Part shown: one piece after another, positions 1 to 9,693 of the stretch
How positions within the stretch are numbered: position 1 is the stretch's first letter
Layout of the letters: every line of letters begins with the position of its first letter
Source of the DNA: Brevibacterium sp. S22
GTDB taxonomy: Bacteria > Actinomycetota > Actinomycetes > Actinomycetales > Brevibacteriaceae
Assembly: GCF_004745485.1 (NCBI RefSeq)
Contig: NZ_RHFG01000004.1
Coordinates: 62,001 to 126,000 of the forward strand
Direction: 5' to 3'
Length of the DNA: 64,000 nt
Translations under genes and position numbers: made by a program
Notes under the pieces: generated by a model
What the model was told of the DNA's origin: nothing
What the model saw: only the letters and a program-made list of their open reading frames with translations
The model's database searches: none

Positions 1-1199
1 TCGCCGTCGCCCGCCGATTCGCCGCGATCGACCGGCTTCGCCGGATCGAGTGGTGCGTCAGTGATCGGCACGGTCGGCTGACCATAGTCGTCGTCATCAT
101 CCGCGTCCGCGACGGCGGCCTCGGCACCGGCTTCTGCTTCTGCTTCTGCTTCTGCTTCTGCTTCTGCTTCTGCTTCAGGATCAGCCTCGGCCGAAGCGGC
201 CTCTTCCGCCTTCTCGGCGTCAGCGGTCGTCGACTCGTCGGCGGTCGTCGACTCGTCGGTGGGCTCGGAAGTCGCCTCGGCGCTGTCATCCTTCGCCGAG
301 TCCGCGGCCTCCGCGTCCTCCGTGCCCGCGTCCTTCGTGTCCGCAGCCTCTGTCTCGGCGACGGCACCGGCGACTCTCTTGGCTTCGGCACGTTTCTGTT
401 CGGCTTCCTCGGCCGCGGCGACCTTCTCGTCGAGCAGAGTTCCCGGCTGCGGCACATAGGAGGGTCCGCCGAGTTGGGCGCGCACGTGCTCGTCGCCGGC
501 CAGCGCCCGCAGCACGGGGTGCTGGGTGGGCAGATAGTCGGTGGAGAACGGGCTCGCGATATTCGCGAACGTCGAGATGATCAGCCGGTGGTTGATCCGC
601 AGGCCGGGCACGCTCTGCCCCAGATCGCGCAGACGGTCGAGGGCCGGGCCCGGGTCGAAGCCGTGCGGTCCCCCGGTCGCGTCGACCCATTCCTCGACGG
701 GGACCTCGAGGTCGTATTCCTCACGCAGATGCTGGACGAGTGCCGGGTTGATCGTGATCTCGTTGTCGAGCACGATCTCGTAGTCTTCGACGCGGGAGCC
801 GCGGGGCACCAGCGTGATGTGGCGCATGACGACGGGGGCGTTGAACTTGAACTTCGCATCCTTCTCCGTCCACGAGGCGAATCCGATCGCCAGGTGAGCG
901 GTGCGGATGCCGCGTTCGTTGCCGAGCTGCTCGGCCTTCGACCGGATGGATTTCGCACGTCGGCGCGCATCGGCGAGGATGTCGTGATCGCGGATGAGGC
1001 TGGAGAGTCGGGTGGCGCGACCGGCCAGCAGCTGCGCCAGACCGGAGGGGTGGGCGCCGGAGAGGTCGATGCTGCCGTCACGGGAGTCCCGGAAATGGAG
1101 CATGGTGTCGCGACCGCCCAGATGGGCGGCCTGCTTCTTCCACTCGGCGAAGACATCTCCGAGTTCTGGAAACTGTTCGTCTCTAACGGAATCCGACAC
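1..1199 (-). CDS. DUF4011-domain superfamily 1 helicase, N-terminal part (3' end outside window)
   Basis: Reading from a GTG at 1199 to the window edge gives about 399 codons without a stop. Residues 15-250 read FAEWKKQAAHLGG, LHFRDS, IDLSGAHPSGLAQLL and ATRLSSLIRD, which I recognise as the DUF4011 domain that opens large actinobacterial helicase/nuclease proteins with a C-terminal restriction-type nuclease. The helicase motifs themselves would lie beyond the window. From about residue 290 the chain becomes a long acidic Ala/Glu/Asp/Ser/Thr linker, including an (EA)n run encoded by a perfect hexanucleotide repeat. The GTG was chosen because a -10 box lies 6 nt upstream and no Shine-Dalgarno is visible. 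DNA or RNA processing is inferred from the family only. Confidence 0.75.
   Translation of the reverse strand, partial: MSDSVRDEQFPELGDVFAEWKKQAAHLGGRDTMLHFRDSRDGSIDLSGAHPSGLAQLLAGRATRLSSLIRDHDILADARRRAKSIRSKAEQLGNERGIRTAHLAIGFASWTEKDAKFKFNAPVVMRHITLVPRGSRVEDYEIVLDNEITINPALVQHLREEYDLEVPVEEWVDATGGPHGFDPGPALDRLRDLGQSVPGLRINHRLIISTFANIASPFSTDYLPTQHPVLRALAGDEHVRAQLGGPSYVPQPGTLLDEKVAAAEEAEQKRAEAKRVAGAVAETEAADTKDAGTEDAEAADSAKDDSAEATSEPTDESTTADESTTADAEKAEEAASAEADPEAEAEAEAEAEAEAEAGAEAAVADADDDDDYGQPTVPITDAPLDPAKPVDRGESAGDG
131..176. repeat. (CTTCTG)n hexanucleotide microsatellite, 7.7 perfect copies
   Basis: Forty-six bases consist of uninterrupted CTTCTG units. On the minus strand they encode Glu-Ala repeats (about residues 342-356) in the linker of the DUF4011 protein. 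Unit length is a multiple of three, so copy-number change alters linker length and does not break the frame. Confidence 0.97.
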
Positions 1200-1205
1200 A
1201 ATTCG

Positions 1206-1211
1206 ACCCTA
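1206..1211 (-). promoter_or_regulatory. -10 box of a predicted leaderless promoter for the DUF4011 helicase
   Basis: TAGGGT on the minus strand is followed by 6 nt and the GTG start at 1199. No Shine-Dalgarno lies before the start, so transcription and translation probably begin at the same base. Confidence 0.5.
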
Positions 1212-1271
1212 ACGAGAAACTGTCCGTAATAGGTGCTGGCACACCGTGGAACAGTGAGGTTTCTTCTACGC

Positions 1272-1277
1272 TACACT
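1272..1277 (+). promoter_or_regulatory. -10 box upstream of tRNA-Arg
   Basis: TACACT lies 29 nt before the mature tRNA 5' end and fits the TANNNT -10 of actinobacterial housekeeping promoters. No convincing -35 is seen. Confidence 0.45.
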
Positions 1278-1306
1278 GGGTGATCGTGGTTGCAGACGAC
1301 CACCTG

Positions 1307-1379
1307 GCCCCCGTAGCTCAGGGGATAGAGCACCGCTCTCCTAAAGCGGGTGTCGGCAGTTCGAATCTGCCCGGGGGCG
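1307..1379 (+). tRNA. tRNA-Arg (anticodon CCT)
   Basis: The cloverleaf folds fully. Acceptor arms GCCCCCG (1307-1313) and CGGGGGC (1372-1378) pair, the anticodon stem CCGCT/AGCGG (1333-1337, 1345-1349) encloses loop CTCCTAA with anticodon CCT at 1340-1342, and the T arm is GGCAG-TTCGAAT-CTGCC. The discriminator is G1379 and CCA is encoded at 1380-1382. It reads the rare AGG codon. Confidence 0.96.
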
Positions 1380-1410
1380 CCAGAACCACCTGATCCCAGC
1401 AACACCATCG

Positions 1411-1446
1411 CCGAGGCGGCCGATCGCTATCGATCGGCCGCCTCGG
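1411..1446. terminator. Perfect 16-bp-arm hairpin between tRNA-Arg and the universal stress gene
   Basis: The arms 1411-1426 and 1431-1446 are exact reverse complements around a CTAT loop. They sit between the 3' ends of two convergent genes, so they probably end both transcripts. There is no T tract. The arm contains the CCGAGGCGG core of the dispersed 12-bp motif. Confidence 0.65.
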
Positions 1447-1490
1447 TGCAGTTGTGGGTCAGCTCAGGTTATGACTCGGCTCCTGACCGA

Positions 1491-2555
1491 TCAGAGGCCC
1501 GGCTCCGGCGGGGCCTCCTGCTGTTTGCGGCGACCGTGGTCGCGGGCGACGCGCACGACCATCGTCGGACACTGCGAGTACGGCAGCACCGACTGCGAGG
1601 TCGAACCGAGCAGGAGGCCGGCGAATCCGCCGCGGCCACGGGAGCCGATGACGAGCACCTCGGCCGTGTCAGAGGCACGGACGAGCACCTCGGCGGGCTG
1701 ACCGTCGAAGAGCGTCCACGTGACGTCGAGATCCGGGAACTCTTCGGCCAGACGCTGTTTGGCGACGACGAGTTTGTCCGCCCCTTCATTGACGAGCCGC
1801 TCGAGATCGGCGGTGCTGGGCAGCCATTCGGGACCGATGACCGTCGTGGTGATCACCGCGACGATGTGCAGCGGTGAGCCTCGACGCACGGCCAGTCGGG
1901 CGGCCTTCCACAGTGCCGGAGATTCGGCGCCGAGCGAATCGACGCCGACGACGACCTTGCCGTCGAAGCGCAGGCCTTCGATCGCCTCGGCGTTGGGATC
2001 ATGGGTCTCGACCTCGAAGCCGTCCTGCCGGATCGGGCGCGACGAGGTCGGATGTGCGGGGCGCTCGGCCTGGTTGTCCCAGCAGGCGGGGACGACGACC
2101 GTCGGACATGCCGAGTGCGCGGGCAGGGCACTCGAGACCGTGCCGAGAAGGCGACCGGCGAAACCGCCGCGGCCGCGGGAGCCGACGACGGTGAGGCTGC
2201 CGGACTTCGATTCGTCGATGAGCACACCGGCGGCGTCACCGATCTCGATGACGGCTTCGACGGGAACGCCGGCCGCCTTGACCTCTGCAGCGGCTTCCTT
2301 GAGTGTGTTCGTCACGGCCGCACGGATCGAGCTGTCGTCGATGGGCACATAGGACACGTCGATGGCGGCCGCGGCCACGCTCGGGATCGTGTAGGCACCG
2401 ACGAGGCGGATCGGACGGTCCAGGGAACGCGCTTCTTGGATCGCCCAGGCCAGGGCGTTGCGGCTCGGGGGCGAACCGTCGATTCCGACGATGACGGCTT
2501 CGGGTTCACCGGCCGGGGCCGGGTCAGGGTTCTGTGGGCGATCCTGCTCACTCAT
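1491..2555 (-). CDS. Universal stress protein with two UspA domains
   Basis: The 354-residue protein has two tandem UspA domains: residues about 19-160 begin VIVGIDGSPPSRNAL, and residues about 200-340 begin VVVGVDSLGAES. Each ends with the nucleotide-binding G-2x-G-9x-G-S/T signature: GSRGRGGFAGRLLGTVS, then GSRGRGGFAGLLLGSTS. Tandem USPs of this size are common in actinobacteria, bind ATP and are linked to dormancy, hypoxia or starvation survival, although no substrate is known. The ATG at 2555 has GAGGAGC about 6 nt upstream. The gene is monocistronic and convergent with tRNA-Arg. Both ATP loops look intact, so I infer an ATP-binding rather than a degenerate USP. Confidence 0.93.
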   Translation of the reverse strand: MSEQDRPQNPDPAPAGEPEAVIVGIDGSPPSRNALAWAIQEARSLDRPIRLVGAYTIPSVAAAAIDVSYVPIDDSSIRAAVTNTLKEAAAEVKAAGVPVEAVIEIGDAAGVLIDESKSGSLTVVGSRGRGGFAGRLLGTVSSALPAHSACPTVVVPACWDNQAERPAHPTSSRPIRQDGFEVETHDPNAEAIEGLRFDGKVVVGVDSLGAESPALWKAARLAVRRGSPLHIVAVITTTVIGPEWLPSTADLERLVNEGADKLVVAKQRLAEEFPDLDVTWTLFDGQPAEVLVRASDTAEVLVIGSRGRGGFAGLLLGSTSQSVLPYSQCPTMVVRVARDHGRRKQQEAPPEPGL

Positions 2556-2700
2556 CGCAAGCTCCTCGGGTCGAAGCGAACTTCTGTTTCGTCCACCCTA
2601 AATCACATTGACGATGAGAACTTCCCCTATGTCACATCGTTATCCGAATTCCGCCAACATTCGGACAACATGGTCCCCTATCTGGGACGATGCCTTGTTC

Positions 2701-3201
2701 TCAGGCGGCGCTGGAGTATTCGAGGAATGGTCGCCACTTCTCGACGGGTTTGTCGATTCCGCGCATCCACAGCTGCCCCAGGCGGGGCTCCTGCGGGAGG
2801 GAGCTGAGCTTCCAGCCGATCTCGCTGAGCGTGCGGTTGCCTTTGCGGTTGTTGCATTCGCGGCAGCAGGCGACGAGGTTCTCCCATGTGTTCCCTCCCC
2901 CACGGGACCGCGGGACGACGTGGTCGACGGTGTAGGCCGGCTTGGAGCAGTAGGCGCAGCGGTGGCCGTCACGGCGGAGGACTCCGCGGCGGGAGAGCGA
3001 GACGCGACGGTTGCTCGGCGGGCGCACGTAGCGAGTGAGCAGGATGACGGAGGGCTGATCGAGACTCATGTGCTCGGATCTCACCGGAATGTCCTCTGCG
3101 GCCAGCACTGTCGCCTTGCCCGTCAGCACGAGCACCACGGCGCGTGTGAACGGAACGATCGACAGCGGTTCGTAACCGGCATTCAGCACGAGAGTCTTCA
3201 T
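2701..3201 (-). CDS. HNH endonuclease family protein
   Basis: This 166-residue protein begins [30 protein letters not shown], the hallmark N-terminus of a very conserved actinobacterial HNH family. The nuclease core follows at about residues 75-130: zinc-binding [14 protein letters not shown] containing the catalytic His, [10 protein letters not shown], and a second RECN pair. The fold implies metal-dependent DNA cleavage or nicking, but the cellular role of this housekeeping subgroup is not established. GAGGGG precedes the ATG at 3201. No modification methylase is nearby, so a restriction role is unlikely. A terminator-like hairpin lies upstream in the leader. Confidence 0.9.
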   Translation of the reverse strand: MKTLVLNAGYEPLSIVPFTRAVVLVLTGKATVLAAEDIPVRSEHMSLDQPSVILLTRYVRPPSNRRVSLSRRGVLRRDGHRCAYCSKPAYTVDHVVPRSRGGGNTWENLVACCRECNNRKGNRTLSEIGWKLSSLPQEPRLGQLWMRGIDKPVEKWRPFLEYSSAA

Positions 3202-3512
3202 ATCTCGCCCCTCATCTTCTTCTCTTCTGGGCCGAAACCGGCTGCCCCGGCCCCAGGGAACACAAAAGGCGCCGTGCTCATGGGCACGACGCCTGGAAAA
3301 GAGGGCACGGAGACAGATATGTACTCCGCACCAGAGACTGGAGCGGCTATTCGAACTATTCGACTATGCCCCATCTGCTTTCCTTCGAATCTGCGAGTGA
3401 CACCATCTGGTGCCCACCGTTCATGGAACTCAATCTTCTCCAGAGTAACGCCGCGTGCGCCCGTGACCCAATTCATACGGCTCGCGTCACGGAAACTTCG
3501 GTTTCCGTTCAC
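3198..3512 (-). CDS. Doubtful 104-aa ORF upstream of and overlapping the HNH gene
   Basis: An open frame overlaps the HNH start by 4 nt (ATGA), which would fit translational coupling. The product ([15 protein letters not shown]..., ending [10 protein letters not shown]) matches no family I know. A terminator-like hairpin at 3264-3294 lies inside it, and codon use is less typical than in neighbours. It could be a real small gene, a leader peptide or merely transcribed leader. I keep it only as a possibility. Confidence 0.2.
   Translation of the reverse strand: MNGNRSFRDASRMNWVTGARGVTLEKIEFHERWAPDGVTRRFEGKQMGHSRIVRIAAPVSGAEYISVSVPSFPGVVPMSTAPFVFPGAGAAGFGPEEKKMRGEI
3264..3294 (-). terminator. 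Terminator-like or attenuator hairpin in the HNH leader
   Basis: On the minus strand AGGCGTCGTGC pairs with GCACGGCGCCT (one mismatch pair) and is followed by TTT. It is the only hairpin with a T run upstream of the HNH gene and lies 63 nt before its start, so it could attenuate read-through into that gene. Confidence 0.45.
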
Positions 3513-3682
3513 GAATCCTCGCGAATCCGGTAGGAAATGCCGCGCATACGGGAGCGGTGGGCCGCCTCGGCGAGGTTGTGATGCCCCCTCGGCGAGGTTG
3601 TCATGCCCCTCGACGGGACTGCGACGTCAATTCGGCAAAGCTGTCCCACTGCACCCGTCGGGAAGTCTTCAGGCATACGAAA

Positions 3683-3724
3683 GCTCCCCGCGCGACTCGA
3701 GGACCGTCGAGTCGTGCGGGGAGC
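3683..3724 (-). terminator. Intrinsic terminator of the NlpC/P60 gene
   Basis: GCTCCCCGC (3683-3691) pairs with GCGGGGAGC (3716-3724), and inner CGACTCGA/TCGAGTCG arms extend the stem. On the minus strand it is followed by TTTCG, 15 nt beyond the stop codon at 3739. Confidence 0.8.
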
Positions 3725-3738
3725 AATCGGGAAGAAGA

Positions 3739-4575
3739 TCAGAGCACGCGGATGAAGGTGACGTCGCCCATCCAGCTGTAGCTGCGCTTCGAAGTGCCGG
3801 AGCCTGGCGAACCGGCATCGTACATCTGTCCGCCACCGGCGTAGATGCCGACGTGGCCGGGATGCCAGATGAGGTCGCCCGGCTTGGCTTCGGACTGCGA
3901 GACGACCTGGCCTGCGCCCTTCTGGGCACCGGAGGTGCGAGGCAGGTTCACGCCGACGTGGCTGTAGACCCACGAGGTGTAGCCGGAGCAGTCCCAGCCG
4001 CTCTGGCTGGTTCCGCCCATGACGTAGGGGGTTCCGACACCCTTGGCTGCCCAGCCGAGGACCTGCTCGGCTTTGGATCCGTCGATGGATCCGGAGTCTT
4101 TGGAGTCCGACTCGCCTGAGTCGGACGATCCGCCGTTGGCGGTGTCATCGGAGGTTCCGGCAGCTTCGTCGGAAGAGGCTGAGGAAGGAGTCGAGGTTTC
4201 GCTCGGTTCAGGCTTGGGCTCGGGCTTCGGGGCAGCCTCGGCGGTGATGGCCTTGCTCTCGACGCCGAAGGAATCGGACTTCTTGTCGCCCTCTTTTTCC
4301 TTCTTGCTGTTCGAGTCGTCACCGATGGTGACGGTCTGGTTCTCGAAGTCGACCTTCTGGGTGGTCTCGGCTTCCGCGGAGACCTTGCTCTGGTCGTCGG
4401 CACCCTGGCCGGCGGCCGGCATCACTGCGGCGGTCAGCAGACCACCGCTGGCAGCGACAACTGCTGCACGACGGCCGAAGACGCCTGAGTTGGCGTTCAG
4501 AAGTTCAGTGAGTTCGGTCAATGGAGTCTTGACCTTGGCATCTGCGGCGCGGCGGCCATGCTGCTTAATTGCCAC
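3739..4575 (-). CDS. Secreted NlpC/P60 (C40) cell-wall endopeptidase
   Basis: I start at GTG 4575 because GAGAGGGAG lies 7 nt upstream. The ATG at 4611 would add 12 residues without an RBS. The 278-aa product has a basic N-terminus and a hydrophobic signal segment (VVAASGGLLTAAVMPAAG, about residues 38-56), then a Ser/Glu/Pro/Lys-rich linker to about residue 165. The C-terminal NlpC/P60 domain carries the catalytic Cys in WDCSGYTSWVY, PRTSGAQ, and the His in PGHVGIYAG. The family cleaves D-Glu-meso-DAP type bonds in peptidoglycan stem peptides. It is therefore a probable daughter-cell separation or wall-remodelling enzyme. No LysM or SH3 domain is visible, so the linker may anchor it to the wall. 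Confidence 0.88.
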   Translation of the reverse strand: MAIKQHGRRAADAKVKTPLTELTELLNANSGVFGRRAAVVAASGGLLTAAVMPAAGQGADDQSKVSAEAETTQKVDFENQTVTIGDDSNSKKEKEGDKKSDSFGVESKAITAEAAPKPEPKPEPSETSTPSSASSDEAAGTSDDTANGGSSDSGESDSKDSGSIDGSKAEQVLGWAAKGVGTPYVMGGTSQSGWDCSGYTSWVYSHVGVNLPRTSGAQKGAGQVVSQSEAKPGDLIWHPGHVGIYAGGGQMYDAGSPGSGTSKRSYSWMGDVTFIRVL

Positions 4576-4986
4576 GTTCTCCCTCTCGTCCCTATTGGCT
4601 TTCCGGGCCAACCGCCACTACCGGTCCTTGGTATCTCACAGCGAGCGTGGCGCTCGGATCTCGTTGTGAAGTCGTCATTGCGTGAACGACCTCAACAACT
4701 GTAACCAATCGGTGATCGATTGTCACGTTTTTGTCACAACCACGGGAGGGAACCCCTGATGTTTTCCATAAAACACCAGGTCAGAGGCTTAGAATGGCTT
4801 GAAATTTCCGTAACATTCTTCCGTTATACGACGTGACCCAGGGGTGGAGAACCACTCCCTGGGTCACGGATCACAGTGATTTGTAACGAATCGGGGCTCG
4901 GCCACCCGCGCCTTCGTTACCGCTGCTCGCCCTCGTCGTTATCGAGCCACAGCTTCGTCGTTATCGAGCAGAGACTTCTGCGCGCC
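4576..4986. other. 411-bp intergenic region: leader of the NlpC/P60 gene and terminator of dtxR
   Basis: It holds the dtxR terminator (4832-4868) and an AT-richer stretch at 4700-4830 that must contain the NlpC/P60 promoter and a leader of at least 100 nt. Leaders of wall hydrolases in actinobacteria often carry a cyclic di-AMP riboswitch. I looked for its conserved core and could not find it. Confidence 0.5.
4832..4868 (-). terminator. Strong hairpin downstream of dtxR
   Basis: CGTGACCCAGGG pairs with CCCTGGGTCACG, and an inner GTGG/CCAC stem closes an AGAA tetraloop. It lies about 120 bp past the dtxR stop and upstream of the NlpC/P60 leader. There is no T tract. Confidence 0.7.
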
Positions 4987-5673
4987 TCAGCTCCGGTAGG
5001 CGAAGACATGCGAGGCGGTGTCGATCGGCAGATCGAGCACGTCCTGCGCGCCGGGCACCTGGACGGTGATGTATTCGCCGTTGCGGGAGATCTCCACCTC
5101 ACTGTCCGGCAGGACACCGGCCACTTGGAACTGCTGGAGCAGGTGGATATCGACCTGCAGCGGTTCGGCCAACCAGGCGATCGTCAGCTTCTTCGCACCG
5201 TCCCGACCGACTGCCGTGGCGAGATCGATGACCTCGGTGGACTTCGCGGCTTCGCCGCCGATGACATCGAGCCCGGGGATCGGATTGCCATAAGGGCCGG
5301 AGGAGGTCTCGGGCAGCAGGCTCACCAGCTTGCGCTCGACCTGCTCGCTCATCACATGCTCCCACCGGCACGCCTCGTCATGGACGAGTTCCCACTCGAG
5401 TCCGACGACATCGGAGAGGAGCCGCTCGGCCAGACGGTGCTTGCGCATGACGTCGGTGGCGATCCGGCGACCTTCAGGGGTGAGCTCGAGATGACGGTCG
5501 CTGCCGACATGGAGCAGTCCGTCACGCTCCATCCGCGCCACAGTCTGTGACACGGTGGGACCGGAATGGTCCAGGCGCTCAGCGATGCGGGCACGCAATG
5601 GCACGATCGACTGTTCTTCGAGCTCGATGATCGATTTGAGGTACATCTCGGTTGTATCAATGAGGTCGTTCAC
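4987..5673 (-). CDS. dtxR: DtxR/IdeR iron-dependent transcriptional repressor
   Basis: The 228-aa protein opens MNDLIDTTEMYLKSI and continues with the DNA-recognition helix LDHSGPTVSQTVARMERDGLLHV. The metal-binding segment RKHRLAERLL...HDEACRWEHVMSEQVERKL carries the primary-site Cys and nearby His/Glu ligands, and then GNPIPGL appears. A C-terminal SH3-like domain (about residues 150-226) is full length. This matches DtxR/IdeR nearly word for word rather than the manganese-type MntR. The role is Fe(II)-dependent repression of siderophore and iron-uptake genes and control of iron storage. The start is a GTG with a weak RBS. The neighbouring genes are not obvious iron genes, so its targets are elsewhere. 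Confidence 0.94.
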   Translation of the reverse strand: MNDLIDTTEMYLKSIIELEEQSIVPLRARIAERLDHSGPTVSQTVARMERDGLLHVGSDRHLELTPEGRRIATDVMRKHRLAERLLSDVVGLEWELVHDEACRWEHVMSEQVERKLVSLLPETSSGPYGNPIPGLDVIGGEAAKSTEVIDLATAVGRDGAKKLTIAWLAEPLQVDIHLLQQFQVAGVLPDSEVEISRNGEYITVQVPGAQDVLDLPIDTASHVFAYRS

Positions 5674-5806
5674 TTCTGACCAGCCACTCCACTCTTCGTC
5701 TTCTGGCCACTCGGACCATTCAGGCGTCCATCTGTCTCAGGTCCCGCGACCCAGCGACGGCCACTCGACCGTACTGCGGTCTCGCAGCCATTGCGAACTC
5801 ACTCAA

Positions 5807-5831
5807 TCTTATCTTGAATCGGTCTTATCTT
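5807..5831 (-). promoter_or_regulatory. Directly repeated AAGATAAGA element upstream of dtxR
   Basis: TCTTATCTT occurs at 5807-5815 and 5823-5831 (AAGATAAGA on the minus strand), 16 bp apart, about 135 bp upstream of the dtxR start. TAAGAT can serve as a -10 box. The element does not resemble the DtxR operator palindrome. Confidence 0.35.
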
Positions 5832-5850
5832 CATGCTCGCGCGGGCGCGC

Positions 5851-7326
5851 TCATCCCGCGTTGACGTAAGTCGTCTTGTGCACCGTGAAGAACTCGCGTG
5901 CCGCACGACCCTGTTCGCGGGGACCGAAGCTCGATCCCTTCCGCCCGCCGAAGGACACGTGATAGTCCACACCTGCCGTCGGGGCGTTGACCATGACCAT
6001 CCCAGCGTCGGCGTAACGCTTGAAGTGGGTCGAATATTTCAGCGAGGTCGTGAAGATGCCCGCAGACAGCCCGAACTCCGTGTCGTTGGCGACCGCGAGC
6101 GCCTCAATGTAGTCGGCGACCTCGATCACCGAGGCGACCGGACCGAAGACCTCGTCGACGTTGATCGTGTCGCCCGGTTTCGTGCCCGTGACTAGTGCGG
6201 GGGCGAGGAAGTATCCACCAGTGTCCGAGTCGATGAGCTCACCGCCGGTGACCTGACCGCCTTCGGCACGGGCCTTAGCGATGTAGTCGAGGTCCTGGTC
6301 GAGCTGAGCCTGAGAGACCACGGGCCCGATGGCGACTCCGTCACCGCGAGCGTCCCCGACCGTCAGGGCTGTCATCTTGTCTTTGAGCAGGGCGACGAAT
6401 TCGTCGTGCACGTCGGAGGTGACGATGAGCCGGGAGGACGCGGTGCAGCGCTGCCCGGTGGAGAAGAAGGCTCCATTGATCGCGGCGTCGGCGGCGGCTT
6501 CGAGGTCGGCGTCGCCGAGCACCACGAGCGGGTTCTTCCCGCCCATTTCGCACTGCACCCGGATCTGGTGGGCCGCGGCCGATGCGATGACGGATCGTCC
6601 GACGGCGACGGAGCCGGTGAAGGTCACGGCGTCCACCTTCGCCGAGGTGGTCAGTGCGTCCCCGACCACCGAACCAGGCCCCATGACGAGGTTGAGGACT
6701 CCGTCGGGAAGTCCCGCCTCGGCGAGGATGTCGGTGAGCGCATAGGCGCTGGCGGGGACGAGTTCGGCGGGTTTGAACACGATCGTGTTGCCGAAGGCCA
6801 GGGCCGGGGCGATCTTCCAGGCCGGGATGGCGATCGGGAAGTTCCACGGGGTGATGATGCCGATGACGCCGATGGGTTCGTGCGTCATCTCGGCGACGAG
6901 TCCGGGGCGGACGGAGTCGACGACTTCGCCGGTGTTGCGGATGGTCTCTCCGGCGAAGAACTTGAAGATCTGCGCGGCGCGCAGCACCTCCCCCTTGGCT
7001 TCATTCAGCTGTTTGCCCTCTTCTCGAGCGAGCAGATCGCCGAGTTCGTCGGCACGCTCGGCGATGAGGCTGCCGGCCCTGTCGAGGATCGCGAATCGCT
7101 GCTGGGAGCCGAAGTCCGCCCAGGCGGGAGCGGCAGCACGTGCGGCTTCGATCGCCTCGGCGACGGTGGAGGCGTCGGCGCGGGCATAGCGGCCGATCAC
7201 ATCGGAAGGGTCTGACGGGTTCGTGTTCGTCGACCGATCGTCGCTGGGTACGCGTTCGCCTCCGATGAGATTGTCGAAGACGGCTTCGGGTCCGTACTGG
7301 GTGGCGGCAGAGGTCGCCTGAGTCAT
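5851..7326 (-). CDS. NAD(P)-dependent aldehyde dehydrogenase, 2,5-dioxovalerate/succinate-semialdehyde type
   Basis: AAAGGAG 6 nt before the ATG at 7326 fixes the start (491 aa). Hallmarks in order: the Rossmann region ITPWNFPIAIPAWKIAPALAFGNTIVFKPAE, FTGS, the general base Glu in CEMGGKNPLVV, the nucleophile Cys in STGQRCTASSR, and EVFGPV. The C-terminus PTAGVDYHVSFGGRKGSSFGPREQG is characteristic of alpha-ketoglutarate semialdehyde dehydrogenases in sugar-acid, hydroxyproline and related catabolism. The expected reaction is oxidation of a short dicarboxylate semialdehyde to the acid. No pathway partners lie next to it, so the substrate is uncertain. Confidence 0.88.
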   Translation of the reverse strand: MTQATSAATQYGPEAVFDNLIGGERVPSDDRSTNTNPSDPSDVIGRYARADASTVAEAIEAARAAAPAWADFGSQQRFAILDRAGSLIAERADELGDLLAREEGKQLNEAKGEVLRAAQIFKFFAGETIRNTGEVVDSVRPGLVAEMTHEPIGVIGIITPWNFPIAIPAWKIAPALAFGNTIVFKPAELVPASAYALTDILAEAGLPDGVLNLVMGPGSVVGDALTTSAKVDAVTFTGSVAVGRSVIASAAAHQIRVQCEMGGKNPLVVLGDADLEAAADAAINGAFFSTGQRCTASSRLIVTSDVHDEFVALLKDKMTALTVGDARGDGVAIGPVVSQAQLDQDLDYIAKARAEGGQVTGGELIDSDTGGYFLAPALVTGTKPGDTINVDEVFGPVASVIEVADYIEALAVANDTEFGLSAGIFTTSLKYSTHFKRYADAGMVMVNAPTAGVDYHVSFGGRKGSSFGPREQGRAAREFFTVHKTTYVNAG

Positions 7327-7474
7327 CGCTGCTCCTTTGCATCGTCTGTGCCGCTGTTGACGGCGCATTGGTACTGTCCATTGTGCTGTGTGACCAGGCA
7401 CCTGTGCTGAGTCATTCTGCAACACAGGGCGGCGAGGCTGTGCAGACCTGTGGCGCACCACAGATCTGTGGCGC

Positions 7475-9420
<1,946 letters not shown>

Positions 9421-9515
9421 CCCGCGGCCTGCGGGGCGGGAAGCCCGGGACGGCCAGCCGGGGAACGCTCCGGCGCTCCGAAGCAGCCCGACGTGCTCCC
9501 CGCAATTCCTACATG

Positions 9516-9557
9516 TAGCGCCAGAACACCCCGTTGCAACGGGGTGTTTTGGCGCTA
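9516..9557. terminator. 42-nt palindrome (first member of a GTTGCAAC-centred family)
   Basis: TAGCGCCA...CCCCGTTG pairs with CAACGGGG...TGGCGCTA, with a single mismatch pair and no loop beyond the GTTGCAAC centre. It lies 95 bp after serC and before the oxidoreductase gene. A degenerate relative lies at 12458-12500. Confidence 0.7.
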
Positions 9558-9693
9558 ACCGTGCGGGATGCTTCCAGGATGCCGCCTGCAGAGCCGGAAG
9601 ACCTCCGCCCGGAACTTGACCCAGCTGCGGGGCGTAGGCTCGTCTCAGATCGACGGCAATCGTCGTTGTCAGCACCTGCCAGGGAGGCGCACC

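Noticed and set aside
286-690. Minus-strand 134-aa frame rich in Arg
   Set aside because: It is out of phase with the real DUF4011 gene in the same region; the Arg-rich composition is the signature of a shifted frame in GC-rich DNA.
474-1229. 251-aa frame on the plus strand opposite the DUF4011 gene
   Set aside because: It lies antisense to a domain with clear similarity and has no RBS; its reading is the mirror frame of the real gene.
4576-4830. Cyclic di-AMP (ydaO-type) riboswitch upstream of the NlpC/P60 gene
   Set aside because: The gene class often carries one, but I could not locate the conserved core elements in this leader, so it is not annotated.
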